Counted from the first letter of the stretch, positions 6,332 to 12,637 are shown. The stretch is 12,637 nucleotides of DNA from DATBAK01 sp036787815 (GCA_036787815.1 DAIQOP010000107.1:1-12637), one strand, 5' to 3'. Notes: a model not told the origin generated them from the sequence alone. Made by a program: numbers and translations.

Positions 6332-6892
6332 GTGTCGATCCGAGCGCGTGCAGCGAGAACCGTCGCGATCGTCACCGCGGCTTGCGGCGTGCTCGCGCTC
6401 GCCGGTTGCACGGCTGCGTCGACACCGTCGGCCGCGCCGGGATCGTCGACCACCGTCGCCCCGACGACGTCGACACCCGGGCCGCGCGCCACCCTGCCCA
6501 CGGGTACCAACGGGATCCCGAAGCCGAACCCGCGACTCAGCCCCGGTGCGACGTTTCCCGTCACCGCGGCGCAGGTGTGCGTGCCGAACTACTCGAAGTC
6601 GGTGCGGTCGGTGCCCGACGCCGAGAAACGGGCGGTGTACGCCGAGTACGGGATCACGAGCCATGCCCCGTACGCGTACGAGGTCGATCACCTGATCTCA
6701 CTCGAGCTCGGCGGCAGCAACGACATCCGCAATCTGTGGCCCGAGCCCTACGCGGGCCGCGGCGGGGCGCGCGCCAAGGACGTGATCGAGAACCGCCTGC
6801 ACGCCCAGGTCTGCTCGGGGCAGATCTCGCTCGCGACCGCGCAGGCCGAGATCGTCCACTGGTGGACGCTCCCGGGCGCACTCCGCCCGTAA
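6332..6892 (+). CDS. Lipoprotein with HNH-endonuclease-like domain
   Basis: 186 residues. An Arg-rich n-region and a hydrophobic stretch (about 10-25) end in the lipobox L-A-G-C with Cys26, so export and lipid anchoring outside the membrane are expected. A Thr/Ser/Pro/Ala-rich linker (27-58) follows. The C-terminal domain carries an HNH-like core: E-V-D-H-L (117-121), a GG turn (127-128), N-L-W-P (134-137) and A-K-D-V-I-E-N-R-L-H (148-157). H120, N134 and H157 or K149 would be the finger residues. Two further cysteines, C83 and C161, could form a disulfide, consistent with an extracytoplasmic location. The GTG start at 6332 has only a distant GGGGAG upstream and is the only sensible start before the signal peptide. 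Cell-surface DNA degradation or a structural HNH fold are both possible. No immunity gene is seen. Confidence 0.8.
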   Translation: MSIRARAARTVAIVTAACGVLALAGCTAASTPSAAPGSSTTVAPTTSTPGPRATLPTGTNGIPKPNPRLSPGATFPVTAAQVCVPNYSKSVRSVPDAEKRAVYAEYGITSHAPYAYEVDHLISLELGGSNDIRNLWPEPYAGRGGARAKDVIENRLHAQVCSGQISLATAQAEIVHWWTLPGALRP

Positions 6893-6904
6893 CCCGGGAA
6901 GCGA

Positions 6905-7501
6905 TTACGTGCGCTCGGCGCGTTGCGCGCGGCGCCAGACGCTGCGGTACGCGTGGAGGCCGTCGAGCGACAGCTCCGCCTCGGGGCCCGATGCGATCGC
7001 AACCCGCTCGGGCACCGATCCCCACACCGCGACCCCGGCCTCGTCCCACGATGCGACCACGTCCTGGTAGTCGCGCGTGAACGTGCGGGCCGAGCAGATC
7101 ACGAGGCCGAGCGGGATGTTGATCGGCACGAGCTCGAGCACCGCCTCCACCCGATGCGTCTCGACTCCCCCGATGCGCGTCGGCACCACGACGCTGTCGG
7201 CCGCGTCGATCGCCTTGGCCAACAACCGCTCGTTGCCGGGCGGGGTGTCGACAATCGCGATCTCGTCGGGGGCGATGCGATCGAGCGCCTTCGCGAGCAA
7301 CCGCTCGGTCGGCGCCTCGACGAGCATGATCCGTTCGAGCTGGTCGTCGCCCGCGTTCTCGACCCAGTCCGCCGCGCTCGCCTGCGGGTCGGCATCCACC
7401 AGCGTTGCAGTGCGGCGACTCGCCGCGGCCAGCGCGGAGAGATACACCGACGTCGTCGTCTTGCCGACTCCACCCTTGAGCGCCGCTACCACGATGATCA
7501 T
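6905..7501 (-). CDS. Orphan ParA/MinD-type ATPase
   Basis: 198 residues, a little shorter than typical ParA, with no N-terminal HTH. The deviant Walker A box K-G-G-V-G-K-T-T (9-16) contains the signature Lys9. D-A-D-P-Q (36-40) and the Walker B/switch II segment I-V-D-T-P-P-G (83-89) are intact, so ATP-dependent dimerisation is expected. No ParB gene or parS-like site is visible in the window, so it is an orphan. Such orphans position protein cargoes or act as regulatory switches rather than segregating DNA. It starts 9 bases after the glucose-6-phosphate dehydrogenase stop with no clear Shine-Dalgarno. It is therefore probably translated as the last gene of the MarR unit. It converges on the HNH lipoprotein with 12 bases between stops. 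The cargo is unknown. Confidence 0.9.
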   Translation of the reverse strand: MIIVVAALKGGVGKTTTSVYLSALAAASRRTATLVDADPQASAADWVENAGDDQLERIMLVEAPTERLLAKALDRIAPDEIAIVDTPPGNERLLAKAIDAADSVVVPTRIGGVETHRVEAVLELVPINIPLGLVICSARTFTRDYQDVVASWDEAGVAVWGSVPERVAIASGPEAELSLDGLHAYRSVWRRAQRAERT

Positions 7502-7510
7502 GCGACGACG

Positions 7511-8896
7511 CTATTCGACAACGGGGTCGTGCCAGCCGCCATCGGCTTCGATGAGCGCGGCGGTTTCGCTCGGACCCCACGAGCGCACCGGATACGAGAT
7601 CACCGGCGCGTGGTGCTCGAGCACCGGTTCGACGACCGCCCACGCGGCCTCGACACCGTCTTCACGCGCGAAGAGCAACGTCTCGCCGGACATCGCGTCG
7701 CCGAGCAGCCGCTCGTAGGGCTTCATCTCGTCGGGATGCTGGTCGCAGAGGTACAGCTCGAGCTGCCGGCCGACGAAGTCCTCACCCGGCGTCTTCGCGC
7801 GCGCACCCAGCGCGATGGCGACCTTGGGGTTGAGGCGGAACCGGAAGTAGTTCGTGTCGCCGGCCGTCGGCAACGACTCCGTGAAGACCTGCTGGGGCGG
7901 CGACTTCATCTCGACCCGCACCTCGGTGCACGTGACCGGCAGGTTCTTCCCGGCGCGGATGTAGAACGGCACCCCGCCCCAACGCCACGAGTCGATGAAG
8001 AACCGCAGCGCCACGAAGGTCTCCACGTCGGAATCGGGCGCGACGCCATCTTCGCGGCGATAACCCTCGAACTGGCCCCGCACCAGGTCGGCGGGCGCGA
8101 TCGGCCGCATCGCCCGGAAGACCTTCTCCTTCTCGTCGCGCATGGCCTCGACGCCCATGCCGACGGGCGGCTCCGCGGCGAGCAACGCGACGATCTGGAG
8201 CAGGTGGTTCTGCACGACGTCGCGCAGCGCGCCGACCTCTTCGTAGAAGCGGCCGCGCCCCTGCACGCCGAAATCCTCGGCCATGGTGATCTGCACGTTG
8301 GCGATGTAGTTGCGGTTCCAGATCGGCTCGAGGAACGAGTTGGCGAACCGGAAGTAGAGGAGGTTCTGCACCTCTTCCTTCCCGAGGAAGTGGTCGATCC
8401 GGAAGATCGCCGTCTCGGGGAACACCGAGTCGAGCACCGCGTTGAGGTCGCGCGCGGAGGCTAGATCACGGCCGAAGGGCTTCTCGACGATCACGCGCGC
8501 GTGGTCGGCGCAGCCCGACGTGCCGAGGCCCTCGACCACGACCGGGAACAGGCTAGGCGGGATGGCCAGGTAGTGCGCGGGTCGCTTCGACCCGTCGAGC
8601 TCGGTGCGCAGCGCGGTGAACGTCGCCGGATCGTTGTAGTCGCCGTCGATGTACTGGAGGCGCGCGATCAGCTGGTCGAACGCGGGCCGGTCGTCGATCC
8701 CGCCGTGCTCCTCGATGCTCGCCTTGGCCCGGGCGCGGAACTGCTCGATCCCCCACTGCGACGACGCGACGCCGATCACCCGCGAGTCGAGCCGGCCGCT
8801 CTTGGTGAGCGCGTACAGCGCAGGGAAGATCTGCTTGTAGGCGAGATCGCCGGAGGCGCCGAAGAAGACGAGCGCGTCCGAAGGGTCGCCGGCCAC
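7511..8896 (-). CDS. zwf: Glucose-6-phosphate dehydrogenase
   Basis: 461 residues from the GTG at 8896. It oxidises glucose-6-phosphate to 6-phosphogluconolactone with NAD(P)+, the entry to the oxidative pentose phosphate pathway, in the cytoplasm. Motifs: nucleotide-binding F-G-A-S-G-D-L-A (12-19), E-K-P-F-G (138-142) and substrate/active-site R-I-D-H-F-L-G-K-E (166-174). The segment V-G-A-L-R-D-V-V-Q-N-H (221-231) places the catalytic base at H231. The classical DHYLGK signature reads DHFLGK here. An upstream extension to 8971 would lie inside the NYN gene and adds only Arg/Gly-rich residues. The chosen start lies 17 bases after the NYN stop and directly precedes the Rossmann strand. The usual partners (gnd, pgl, tal, opcA) are not adjacent. 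This suggests a second, specialised copy, which is an inference. Confidence 0.95.
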   Translation of the reverse strand: MAGDPSDALVFFGASGDLAYKQIFPALYALTKSGRLDSRVIGVASSQWGIEQFRARAKASIEEHGGIDDRPAFDQLIARLQYIDGDYNDPATFTALRTELDGSKRPAHYLAIPPSLFPVVVEGLGTSGCADHARVIVEKPFGRDLASARDLNAVLDSVFPETAIFRIDHFLGKEEVQNLLYFRFANSFLEPIWNRNYIANVQITMAEDFGVQGRGRFYEEVGALRDVVQNHLLQIVALLAAEPPVGMGVEAMRDEKEKVFRAMRPIAPADLVRGQFEGYRREDGVAPDSDVETFVALRFFIDSWRWGGVPFYIRAGKNLPVTCTEVRVEMKSPPQQVFTESLPTAGDTNYFRFRLNPKVAIALGARAKTPGEDFVGRQLELYLCDQHPDEMKPYERLLGDAMSGETLLFAREDGVEAAWAVVEPVLEHHAPVISYPVRSWGPSETAALIEADGGWHDPVVE

Positions 8897-8913
8897 GTGC
8901 GGTTCCCGCCCCG

Positions 8914-10065
8914 CTATTCGGCCGCGGCGTCCGACGTCCGCACGAGATAGTCCTCGTCGGCGTCGTCCCAATCCATCGCGATGATGCCGCGCGACTGCGC
9001 GGCCTTCGCGAACTGGAGGAAGGTCGCGTAGCCGAAGCGCTTCTCGGTGAACTCGGGTTCGCGCTTGCGCATGCGGTCCTTGAGCCCCGAGAGGTGGGGA
9101 CGGCCGGAGCGCTTCTGGAGCTGCGCGACGACGTCGGCGAGCAGGGCGAAGGCTTCGTCCTCACCCCCGACCCGGTCGGGCAGGGTGACCTCGGGATCGC
9201 CGGCCGCGCCGCCGGGGCGGAGCGCGACCGCGCCACTCGCTTCGAGGCTGCGCAGCAGCTCGCCGAAGGCGCGGAACCCGTAGTCGGCTTCGTTGAACGT
9301 GGGGTCGCGGCGCAGGATCGCCCGCTTGAGCGACGACGCGCGTGCACCCTCGGTGCCGCTGCGCTCGAGGCCGGTGAGGGTCCGGGTCACGAGCGTCTGC
9401 AGATCGGCGGTGTCGGGCGCGGTGACCACCGCGCGATCGTCACCCGCCGACGTGTCGGCTTCGGGCTCGATCTCGGCGGGCGCCGCCACCGCCTTCGCAC
9501 CGCGACCGCGCGGCCGAGCCGACTTGGCGGGCGTCGCCCGCTTGCGACCGGGCCCCGCTTCGATGCCTTCGAGCCGGTCGTAGAACAGGAACTCGTCGAC
9601 CGAGGGCGGCAGCAGCGCCGAGGTGGAACCGGCGACCCCGATCCCGATGACCCGCTTGTTGAGCTCCCGCAGCTTCGCGACGAGGGGCGTGAAGTCGGAA
9701 TCGCCGGTGCAGAGCACGTACGTCGTGATGTAGTCGCGCTCGAAGGCCAGCTCGATGGCGTCGACGGCGAGCTTGATGTCGGCCGCGTTCTTACGAACGG
9801 TGCCGCGCTTCTGCGGGATCTCGATGAGCTCGACGTTCTGACGGGCGAGCATGTGGCGTCCGTCGTCGAACATCGTCCAATCGGCATACGCGCGCTTCAC
9901 GACGATGCGACCGCGGTCCGCGATCGCGTCAGCGATCGGACCGAAATCGAAGACGGCGCCCCGGAGATGCTCGCGAGCACCGATCGCGAGGTTCTCGTAG
10001 TCGAGGAACAACGCGATGCGTTCTTCTTCCATCGGCGCACTGTAGGGCGGCGGCGACTCGGTCAC
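8914..10065 (-). CDS. NYN-domain ribonuclease-like protein with two LOTUS (OST-HTH) domains
   Basis: 383 residues. The N-terminal NYN/PIN-like domain (about 15-165) keeps its acidic centre: F-L-D-Y-E-N (20-25), A-D-I-K-L-A-V-D (95-102) and C-T-G-D-S-D-F (119-125). These give D22, D96, D122 and D124 for metal binding, so RNA cleavage is plausible. A Lys/Arg/Pro/Ala-rich linker (about 170-220) joins it to two winged-helix LOTUS modules (about 222-285 and 303-375). Each contains a G-(F/Y)-x-x-F motif, G-F-R-A-F and G-Y-A-T-F. LOTUS domains bind RNA or protein partners, including G-rich RNA in published work. The GTG start overlaps the MarR stop by GTGA; ATG 10032 is an alternative start that still keeps the NYN domain. 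The zwf gene follows after 17 bases. The RNA target is unknown. Confidence 0.9.
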   Translation of the reverse strand: MTESPPPYSAPMEEERIALFLDYENLAIGAREHLRGAVFDFGPIADAIADRGRIVVKRAYADWTMFDDGRHMLARQNVELIEIPQKRGTVRKNAADIKLAVDAIELAFERDYITTYVLCTGDSDFTPLVAKLRELNKRVIGIGVAGSTSALLPPSVDEFLFYDRLEGIEAGPGRKRATPAKSARPRGRGAKAVAAPAEIEPEADTSAGDDRAVVTAPDTADLQTLVTRTLTGLERSGTEGARASSLKRAILRRDPTFNEADYGFRAFGELLRSLEASGAVALRPGGAAGDPEVTLPDRVGGEDEAFALLADVVAQLQKRSGRPHLSGLKDRMRKREPEFTEKRFGYATFLQFAKAAQSRGIIAMDWDDADEDYLVRTSDAAAE

Positions 10066-10553
10066 ACCGCATCACTCGCGCGGTCGGCGGTCGAATCGGG
10101 CGCGTCGAGCGCGTCGGCGACGGCCCGGAACACCCGCCCGACCGCGGCGAGGTCGCGGGTCGAGGCGTGATCGAGGAGGTGCGCGACGACACCGTCGACG
10201 TGGGTCGGGGCGGCCCGCTCGAGGCGCCGGCGACCGGTGGGCGTGAGCACGGCGAGCGACCCCCGCCGGTCCGACGGGCACGGGCGCCGCTCGACGAGAC
10301 CCTCGTTCACGAGGCGGTCGACCCGGTAGGTGAGCCGGCTGCGCGACACCAGGGCCCGGTCGGCGAGATCCGACATCCGCATCCCGCCGCGGGGCGCCTC
10401 GGAGAGCCAGACCAGGATCTCGTAGTCGGCGAGGGTGAGGCCGTGGGCCTCGGCGAGCTCGGAGTCGAGGCGGTCGAGCAGGAGGGTCGCCCCCCGCACG
10501 AACGCCCTCCAGGCGTCCTGTTCCTCCAGCGTCAGCCACCGCACCGGTTCCAT
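10062..10553 (-). CDS. MarR-family transcriptional regulator
   Basis: 163 residues. N- and C-terminal dimerisation helices flank a winged helix-turn-helix of about 38-105. It includes L-T-L-A-D-Y-E-I-L (39-47), recognition helix V-S-R-S-R-L-T-Y-R-V-D-R-L (69-81) and the wing motif D-R-R-G (95-98). The one cysteine, C92, lies in the wing next to the DRR motif. Start ATG 10553 matches the family start; an earlier start at 10694 would translate through the whole control region shared with the YceI gene. No strong Shine-Dalgarno is visible. The gene diverges from a YceI gene, a common pairing in actinobacteria, and overlaps the NYN gene by 4 nt. It probably controls the YceI promoter and its own operon. 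The ligand is unknown. Confidence 0.92.
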   Translation of the reverse strand: MEPVRWLTLEEQDAWRAFVRGATLLLDRLDSELAEAHGLTLADYEILVWLSEAPRGGMRMSDLADRALVSRSRLTYRVDRLVNEGLVERRPCPSDRRGSLAVLTPTGRRRLERAAPTHVDGVVAHLLDHASTRDLAAVGRVFRAVADALDAPDSTADRASDAV

Positions 10554-10602
10554 CGCCCGCGAAGTGTACGGAACGAAGTTCGGAATAACCCGGCTCCCGG
10601 CC

Positions 10603-10636
10603 AAGTTGTCAAAGTTCAGATAGTTCAAATTAGAAG
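10603..10636. promoter_or_regulatory. Shared YceI/MarR control region with 9-bp-phased AGTT repeats
   Basis: AGTT recurs at 10604, 10613 and 10622, exactly 9 bases apart. The core reads AAGTTGTCA, AAGTTCAGA, TAGTTCAAA. The last unit merges into the imperfect palindrome TTCAAATTAGAA (10624-10635). A perfect minus-strand -35 TTGACA (10612-10607) for the MarR unit overlaps a plus-strand TTGTCA (10606-10611). The plus-strand hexamer could serve YceI together with TAGAAG (10631-10636), but the 19-bp spacing makes this weaker. This AT-rich island in a GC-rich background is the natural binding site for the MarR protein. MarR binding is inferred from context. Confidence 0.5.
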
Positions 10637-10696
10637 ATTTGGCCCCGGGGGCGGCGCCAGGCGATCCGCTCCCCTCACTCCAAGAGGACACCACCC

Positions 10697-11284
10697 ATGG
10701 CTGACACCAAGACCGCAGAGCTGACCCGAGTCGTCGACGGCCACTCCGTCCCCGCGGCGGGGAGCTGGAGCGTCGACCAGGCGCACTCGACCGTCGAGTT
10801 CGTCGCCCGCCACCTGATGGTGACGAAGGTGCGTGGACGCTTCAGCGACTACGACGCCCAGATCACGATCGGCGAGCGCCCCGAGGACTCCAGGGTCGAC
10901 GTCACGATCCGCACCGCCAGCATCACCACCGGCGACGCCGCCCGTGACGGCCACCTCGTGAGCCCCGACTTCCTCGACGTCGAGAAGTACCCGACGATCA
11001 CCTTCGCGTCGAAGACCGTGCAGCCGACGGGATCGAGCACCTGGAACGTCGACGGCGACCTCACCGTGAACGGTGTCACCAAGCCGGTCACCCTGGCCGT
11101 CGAGTTCGGTGGCGTCGCGACCGACCCGTGGGAGAACACGAAGGCGTTCTTCTCGGCCTCGACCGAGTTCGACCGGGAGGGCTTCGGCCTCACCTGGAAC
11201 CAGCCGCTCGCCGGTGGCGGCGTGCTGGTCGGCAAGAAGGTGCGCGTGGAGCTCGAGATCCAGGCGACGCCCAGCACGATCTGA
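10697..11284 (+). CDS. YceI-family lipocalin-like protein
   Basis: 195 residues. The YceI fold is an extended beta barrel that binds isoprenoid-like or other amphipathic lipids. Diagnostic strings are D-Q-A-H-S-T-V-E-F (27-35), H-L-M-V-T-K-V-R-G-R-F (39-49) and S-P-D-F-L-D-V-E-K-Y-P (89-99). G-D-L-T-V-N-G-V-T-K-P-V (120-131) and G-F-G-L-T-W (162-167) complete the pattern. No signal peptide or transmembrane segment is present, so this member is predicted to be cytoplasmic, unlike the periplasmic E. coli YceI. An AGAGGA Shine-Dalgarno (10683-10688) lies 8 bases before the ATG. It is expressed divergently from a MarR regulator and is probably its target. A stress or lipid-storage role is a guess. 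Confidence 0.94.
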   Translation: MADTKTAELTRVVDGHSVPAAGSWSVDQAHSTVEFVARHLMVTKVRGRFSDYDAQITIGERPEDSRVDVTIRTASITTGDAARDGHLVSPDFLDVEKYPTITFASKTVQPTGSSTWNVDGDLTVNGVTKPVTLAVEFGGVATDPWENTKAFFSASTEFDREGFGLTWNQPLAGGGVLVGKKVRVELEIQATPSTI

Positions 11285-11348
11285 GCGCAGTGAATCGGGC
11301 CACGACGCTCGACTCCTGACCCCAAGGCTGGCTTCGGGTCGGCTCCGG

Positions 11349-11354
11349 TACACT
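11349..11354 (+). promoter_or_regulatory. Possible -10 element of tRNA-His
   Basis: TACACT lies 14 bases before the tRNA, which would give a 5' leader of about 7 bases. No good -35 is visible at the expected distance. The 83 bases between the YceI stop and the tRNA hold no other clear signal and no hairpin I would call a terminator. Confidence 0.3.
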
Positions 11355-11367
11355 CACGGGCCGTCCT

Positions 11368-11442
11368 GGTGGCTGTAGCTCAGGTGGTTAGAGCGTCGGG
11401 TTGTGGTCCCGAAGGCCGGGGGTTCGAGTCCCCTCAGTCACC
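11368..11442 (+). tRNA. tRNA-His (anticodon GTG)
   Basis: A full cloverleaf can be drawn. Acceptor GTGGCTG (11369-11375) pairs with CAGTCAC (11435-11441), with one G-T wobble. The D stem is GCTC/GAGC. Anticodon stem TCGGG/CCCGA flanks loop TTGTGGT with GTG at 11403-11405. The T arm carries TTCGAGT. A G at -1 (11368) faces C73 (11442), the identity element recognised by histidyl-tRNA synthetase. The CCA end is not encoded. Confidence 0.97.
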
Positions 11443-11447
11443 CTCCA

Positions 11448-11479
11448 CGATGCCGGCCGGCTTCCACCGGCCGGCATCG
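11448..11479. terminator. Strong GC hairpin between convergent tRNA-His and epimerase gene
   Basis: Perfect 13-bp arms (11448-11460 and 11467-11479, core GATGCCGGCCGG/CCGGCCGGCATC) flank the 6-base loop CTTCCA. It begins 5 bases after the tRNA and ends 16 bases from the stop of the opposing gene. It can therefore serve both transcripts. No T-tract follows on either strand, as is usual for terminator hairpins in GC-rich actinobacteria. Confidence 0.7.
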
Positions 11480-11495
11480 GCGCGCCCGGGCACGG

Positions 11496-12395
11496 CTACG
11501 CCGCGCCGAGCAGCGACCGGAGCGCTCCCGCGAGCTCCGGCCGGGCGAACACGTAGCCGTCGTCGGTGAGGCGGCGAGGGAGCACCCGTTGGCCGCCCAC
11601 AAGGAGCGCCGCGACGAGTTCGGAGCCGTACACGAGCTTCAGCGGGAGCAGCGGGGTCGGGAGCACCGTGGGGCGGTGGACCGCTGCCCCGAGCTTCTTC
11701 GTGAGCTCCGCGTTCGTCACCGGGTTGGGCGCGGTGAGGTTCACCGGGCCGCGCAGCGTGTCGTGATCCAGGGCGTGGAGGATCGCGCCGACGACGTCGT
11801 CCATCGCGATCCAGCTCATCCACTGCCGGCCCGAGCCGACGCGGCCGCCGAGGCCGAACCGGAACGGCGTGAGCAGGCGCTTGAGCACACCGCCCTGCGG
11901 CGCCAGCACGATGCCGGTCCGCGTGGTGACGACTCGGATCCCCGCGTCGGCCGCGGGCTGCGCGGCCGCTTCCCACTCGCGGCAGACCCCGGCGAGGAAG
12001 TCGCCGCCGCTCGTGCTCGTCTCGTCGAGCGTTTCGTCGCCGCGGTCGCCGTAGTAACCGATGGCCGAACCCGACACCAGCACGGCGGGCTTGCTCGGGA
12101 GATCGGCGAGCGTGCGGGCGAGGAGCGCGGTGCCCTTCGTGCGCGACTCGAGGATCCGGCGCTTCTGCTCGGGCGTCCACTTCTTCTCGCCGATACCCTC
12201 GCCCGCGAGGTGCACCACCGCGTCGACACCGTCGAACGCGACCGCCGAGATCGTGCCCGCCTCGGGATCCCACGTCGGCCCGCCCGACGCTCCCCCGCCG
12301 CGTCCGAGGCGCACGACCTTGTCGCCCCGCTGCTCCAGCGCGGAAACGAGCGCGCTCCCGATGAATCCGGTCGAACCGGTCACAAGCACGCGCAC
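11496..12395 (-). CDS. TIGR01777-family NAD(P)-dependent epimerase-like protein (YfcH type)
   Basis: 299 residues, the normal length for this extended short-chain dehydrogenase subgroup. The Rossmann motif T-G-S-T-G-F-I-G (6-13) opens the protein. V-H-L-A-G-E (61-66), S-G-S-A-I-G-Y-Y-G (108-116) and C-R-E-W-E (138-142) follow. R-Q-W-M-S-W-I-A-M-D-D (190-200) and N-L-T-A-P-N-P-V-T-N (219-228) are signature strings of the YfcH/SulA-like family. The central Tyr of the catalytic Tyr-xxx-Lys pattern is not followed by Lys, as is usual in this group, so true dehydrogenase activity is uncertain. The start is GTG 12395 with a strong GGAGGTG Shine-Dalgarno about 6 bases upstream. It is a single-gene unit between two tRNA genes on the other strand. 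A physiological role is not established for the family. Confidence 0.93.
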   Translation of the reverse strand: MRVLVTGSTGFIGSALVSALEQRGDKVVRLGRGGGASGGPTWDPEAGTISAVAFDGVDAVVHLAGEGIGEKKWTPEQKRRILESRTKGTALLARTLADLPSKPAVLVSGSAIGYYGDRGDETLDETSTSGGDFLAGVCREWEAAAQPAADAGIRVVTTRTGIVLAPQGGVLKRLLTPFRFGLGGRVGSGRQWMSWIAMDDVVGAILHALDHDTLRGPVNLTAPNPVTNAELTKKLGAAVHRPTVLPTPLLPLKLVYGSELVAALLVGGQRVLPRRLTDDGYVFARPELAGALRSLLGAA

Positions 12396-12431
12396 GAGCC
12401 CACCTCCGTCACCGGGTTGCTCTTCACGCCC

Positions 12432-12437
12432 ACGCTA
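12432..12437 (-). promoter_or_regulatory. Possible -10 element of the epimerase-like gene
   Basis: TAGCGT on the minus strand (12437-12432) would start transcription about 30 bases before the GTG, leaving room for the Shine-Dalgarno. The same hexamer stands before the sugar operon. No matching -35 is clear, so this is a weak call. Confidence 0.25.
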
Positions 12438-12518
12438 GGACGCCCCCGGCGACCCGTCGTCATCGCGTCCGCGTCGCCATCGGGTCCGCGCCGTCACAGG
12501 GGTCGGGCGGCGACGAGT

Positions 12519-12527
12519 TGCTAGCAT
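12519..12527 (+). promoter_or_regulatory. Possible extended -10 element of tRNA-Lys
   Basis: TGCTAGCAT combines a TGn extension with the -10-like TAGCAT (12522-12527). This predicts transcription starting about 25 bases before the mature tRNA. No -35 is recognisable. The rest of the 164-base gap between the epimerase start and the tRNA shows no other clear signal. Confidence 0.35.
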
Positions 12528-12559
12528 GAGCCGTATCGATCCGGGAGACCGGATCGCGC

Positions 12560-12633
12560 GCACCCCTAGCTCAACTGGTTAGAGCGTCGGACTCTTAATC
12601 CGCAGGTTCCGGGTTCGAGTCCCGGGGGGTGTA
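12560..12633 (+). tRNA. tRNA-Lys (anticodon CTT)
   Basis: Acceptor GCACCCC (12560-12566) pairs with GGGGTGT (12626-12632), with a G-T pair at the end. The D stem is GCTC/GAGC. Anticodon loop CTCTTAA contains CTT at 12594-12596, reading AAG. The T arm is CCGGG-TTCGAGT-CCCGG, and the discriminator is A12633. The outermost pair of the anticodon stem is a T-C mismatch (12587/12603). CCA is not encoded; the window ends 4 bases later. Confidence 0.96.
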
Positions 12634-12637
12634 CTCA

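Noticed and set aside
6332..6892. HNH lipoprotein as a toxin of a toxin-immunity pair
   Set aside because: No small immunity-like gene is adjacent. The next gene is a convergent ParA-type ATPase, and a lipid anchor argues against free release.
6923..8464. Long open frame on the plus strand opposite ParA and zwf (about 513 codons)
   Set aside because: Both opposing genes have clear catalytic motifs. The plus-strand product is low-complexity, rich in Arg, Asp and His, and matches no family.
10554..10694. Upstream start for the MarR protein adding 47 residues
   Set aside because: It would translate through the AT-rich shared promoter region. The family alignment begins near residue M-E-P-V-R at 10553.
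11368..12637. tRNA genes as integration sites of a mobile element
   Set aside because: No integrase, no direct repeat of a tRNA 3' end and no foreign-looking genes lie next to either tRNA.

Overview
The window is a GC-rich, densely packed bacterial chromosome segment. Frequent GTG starts, 1- and 4-nt stop/start overlaps, apparently leaderless promoters and tRNA genes without an encoded CCA end suggest an actinobacterium. The protein set (NYN-LOTUS protein, orphan ParA, TIGR01777 epimerase, MarR/YceI pair) would fit Acidimicrobiia or a neighbouring class. This assignment is inferred from sequence style and family membership, not from a marker gene. I see no transposase, integrase, phage gene, CRISPR array or rRNA.

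Layout. (1) 1-542 (+) is the C-terminal end of an M3-family oligoendopeptidase. It converges on a fatty-acid desaturase (557-1498, -), which has two operator-like palindromes upstream. (2) 1602-3140 (-) is a compact three-gene operon: ArsR-type repressor, AHSA1/SRPBCC protein and a two-domain VOC (glyoxalase-like) protein. A promoter with an embedded palindrome predicts a leaderless, autoregulated transcript. (3) 3211-6327 (+) is a sugar-type operon: a TIM-barrel isomerase/epimerase and two different Gfo/Idh/MocA oxidoreductases. A lipoprotein with an HNH-nuclease-like core (6332-6892) follows after 4 nt. (4) 10553-6905 (-) is a four-gene unit: MarR regulator, NYN ribonuclease-like protein with two LOTUS domains, glucose-6-phosphate dehydrogenase and an orphan ParA-type ATPase. 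The MarR gene diverges from a YceI-family gene (10697-11284, +), and the shared control region contains a 9-bp-phased AGTT repeat. (5) tRNA-His(GTG), a strong hairpin, a TIGR01777 NAD-dependent epimerase-like gene (-) and tRNA-Lys(CTT) close the window.

How the genes may work together. The sugar operon looks like oxidation, isomerisation and re-reduction of a sugar or cyclitol derivative, with no transporter in view. The MarR unit joins an RNA-processing protein, the entry enzyme of the oxidative pentose phosphate pathway and a ParA-like switch. That combination is not an obvious pathway and is the least ordinary arrangement here. The ArsR-SRPBCC-VOC cassette is a recurrent actinobacterial type of unknown substrate. 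Most of the window is housekeeping or accessory metabolism. I found no clear-cut new defence or mobile system.
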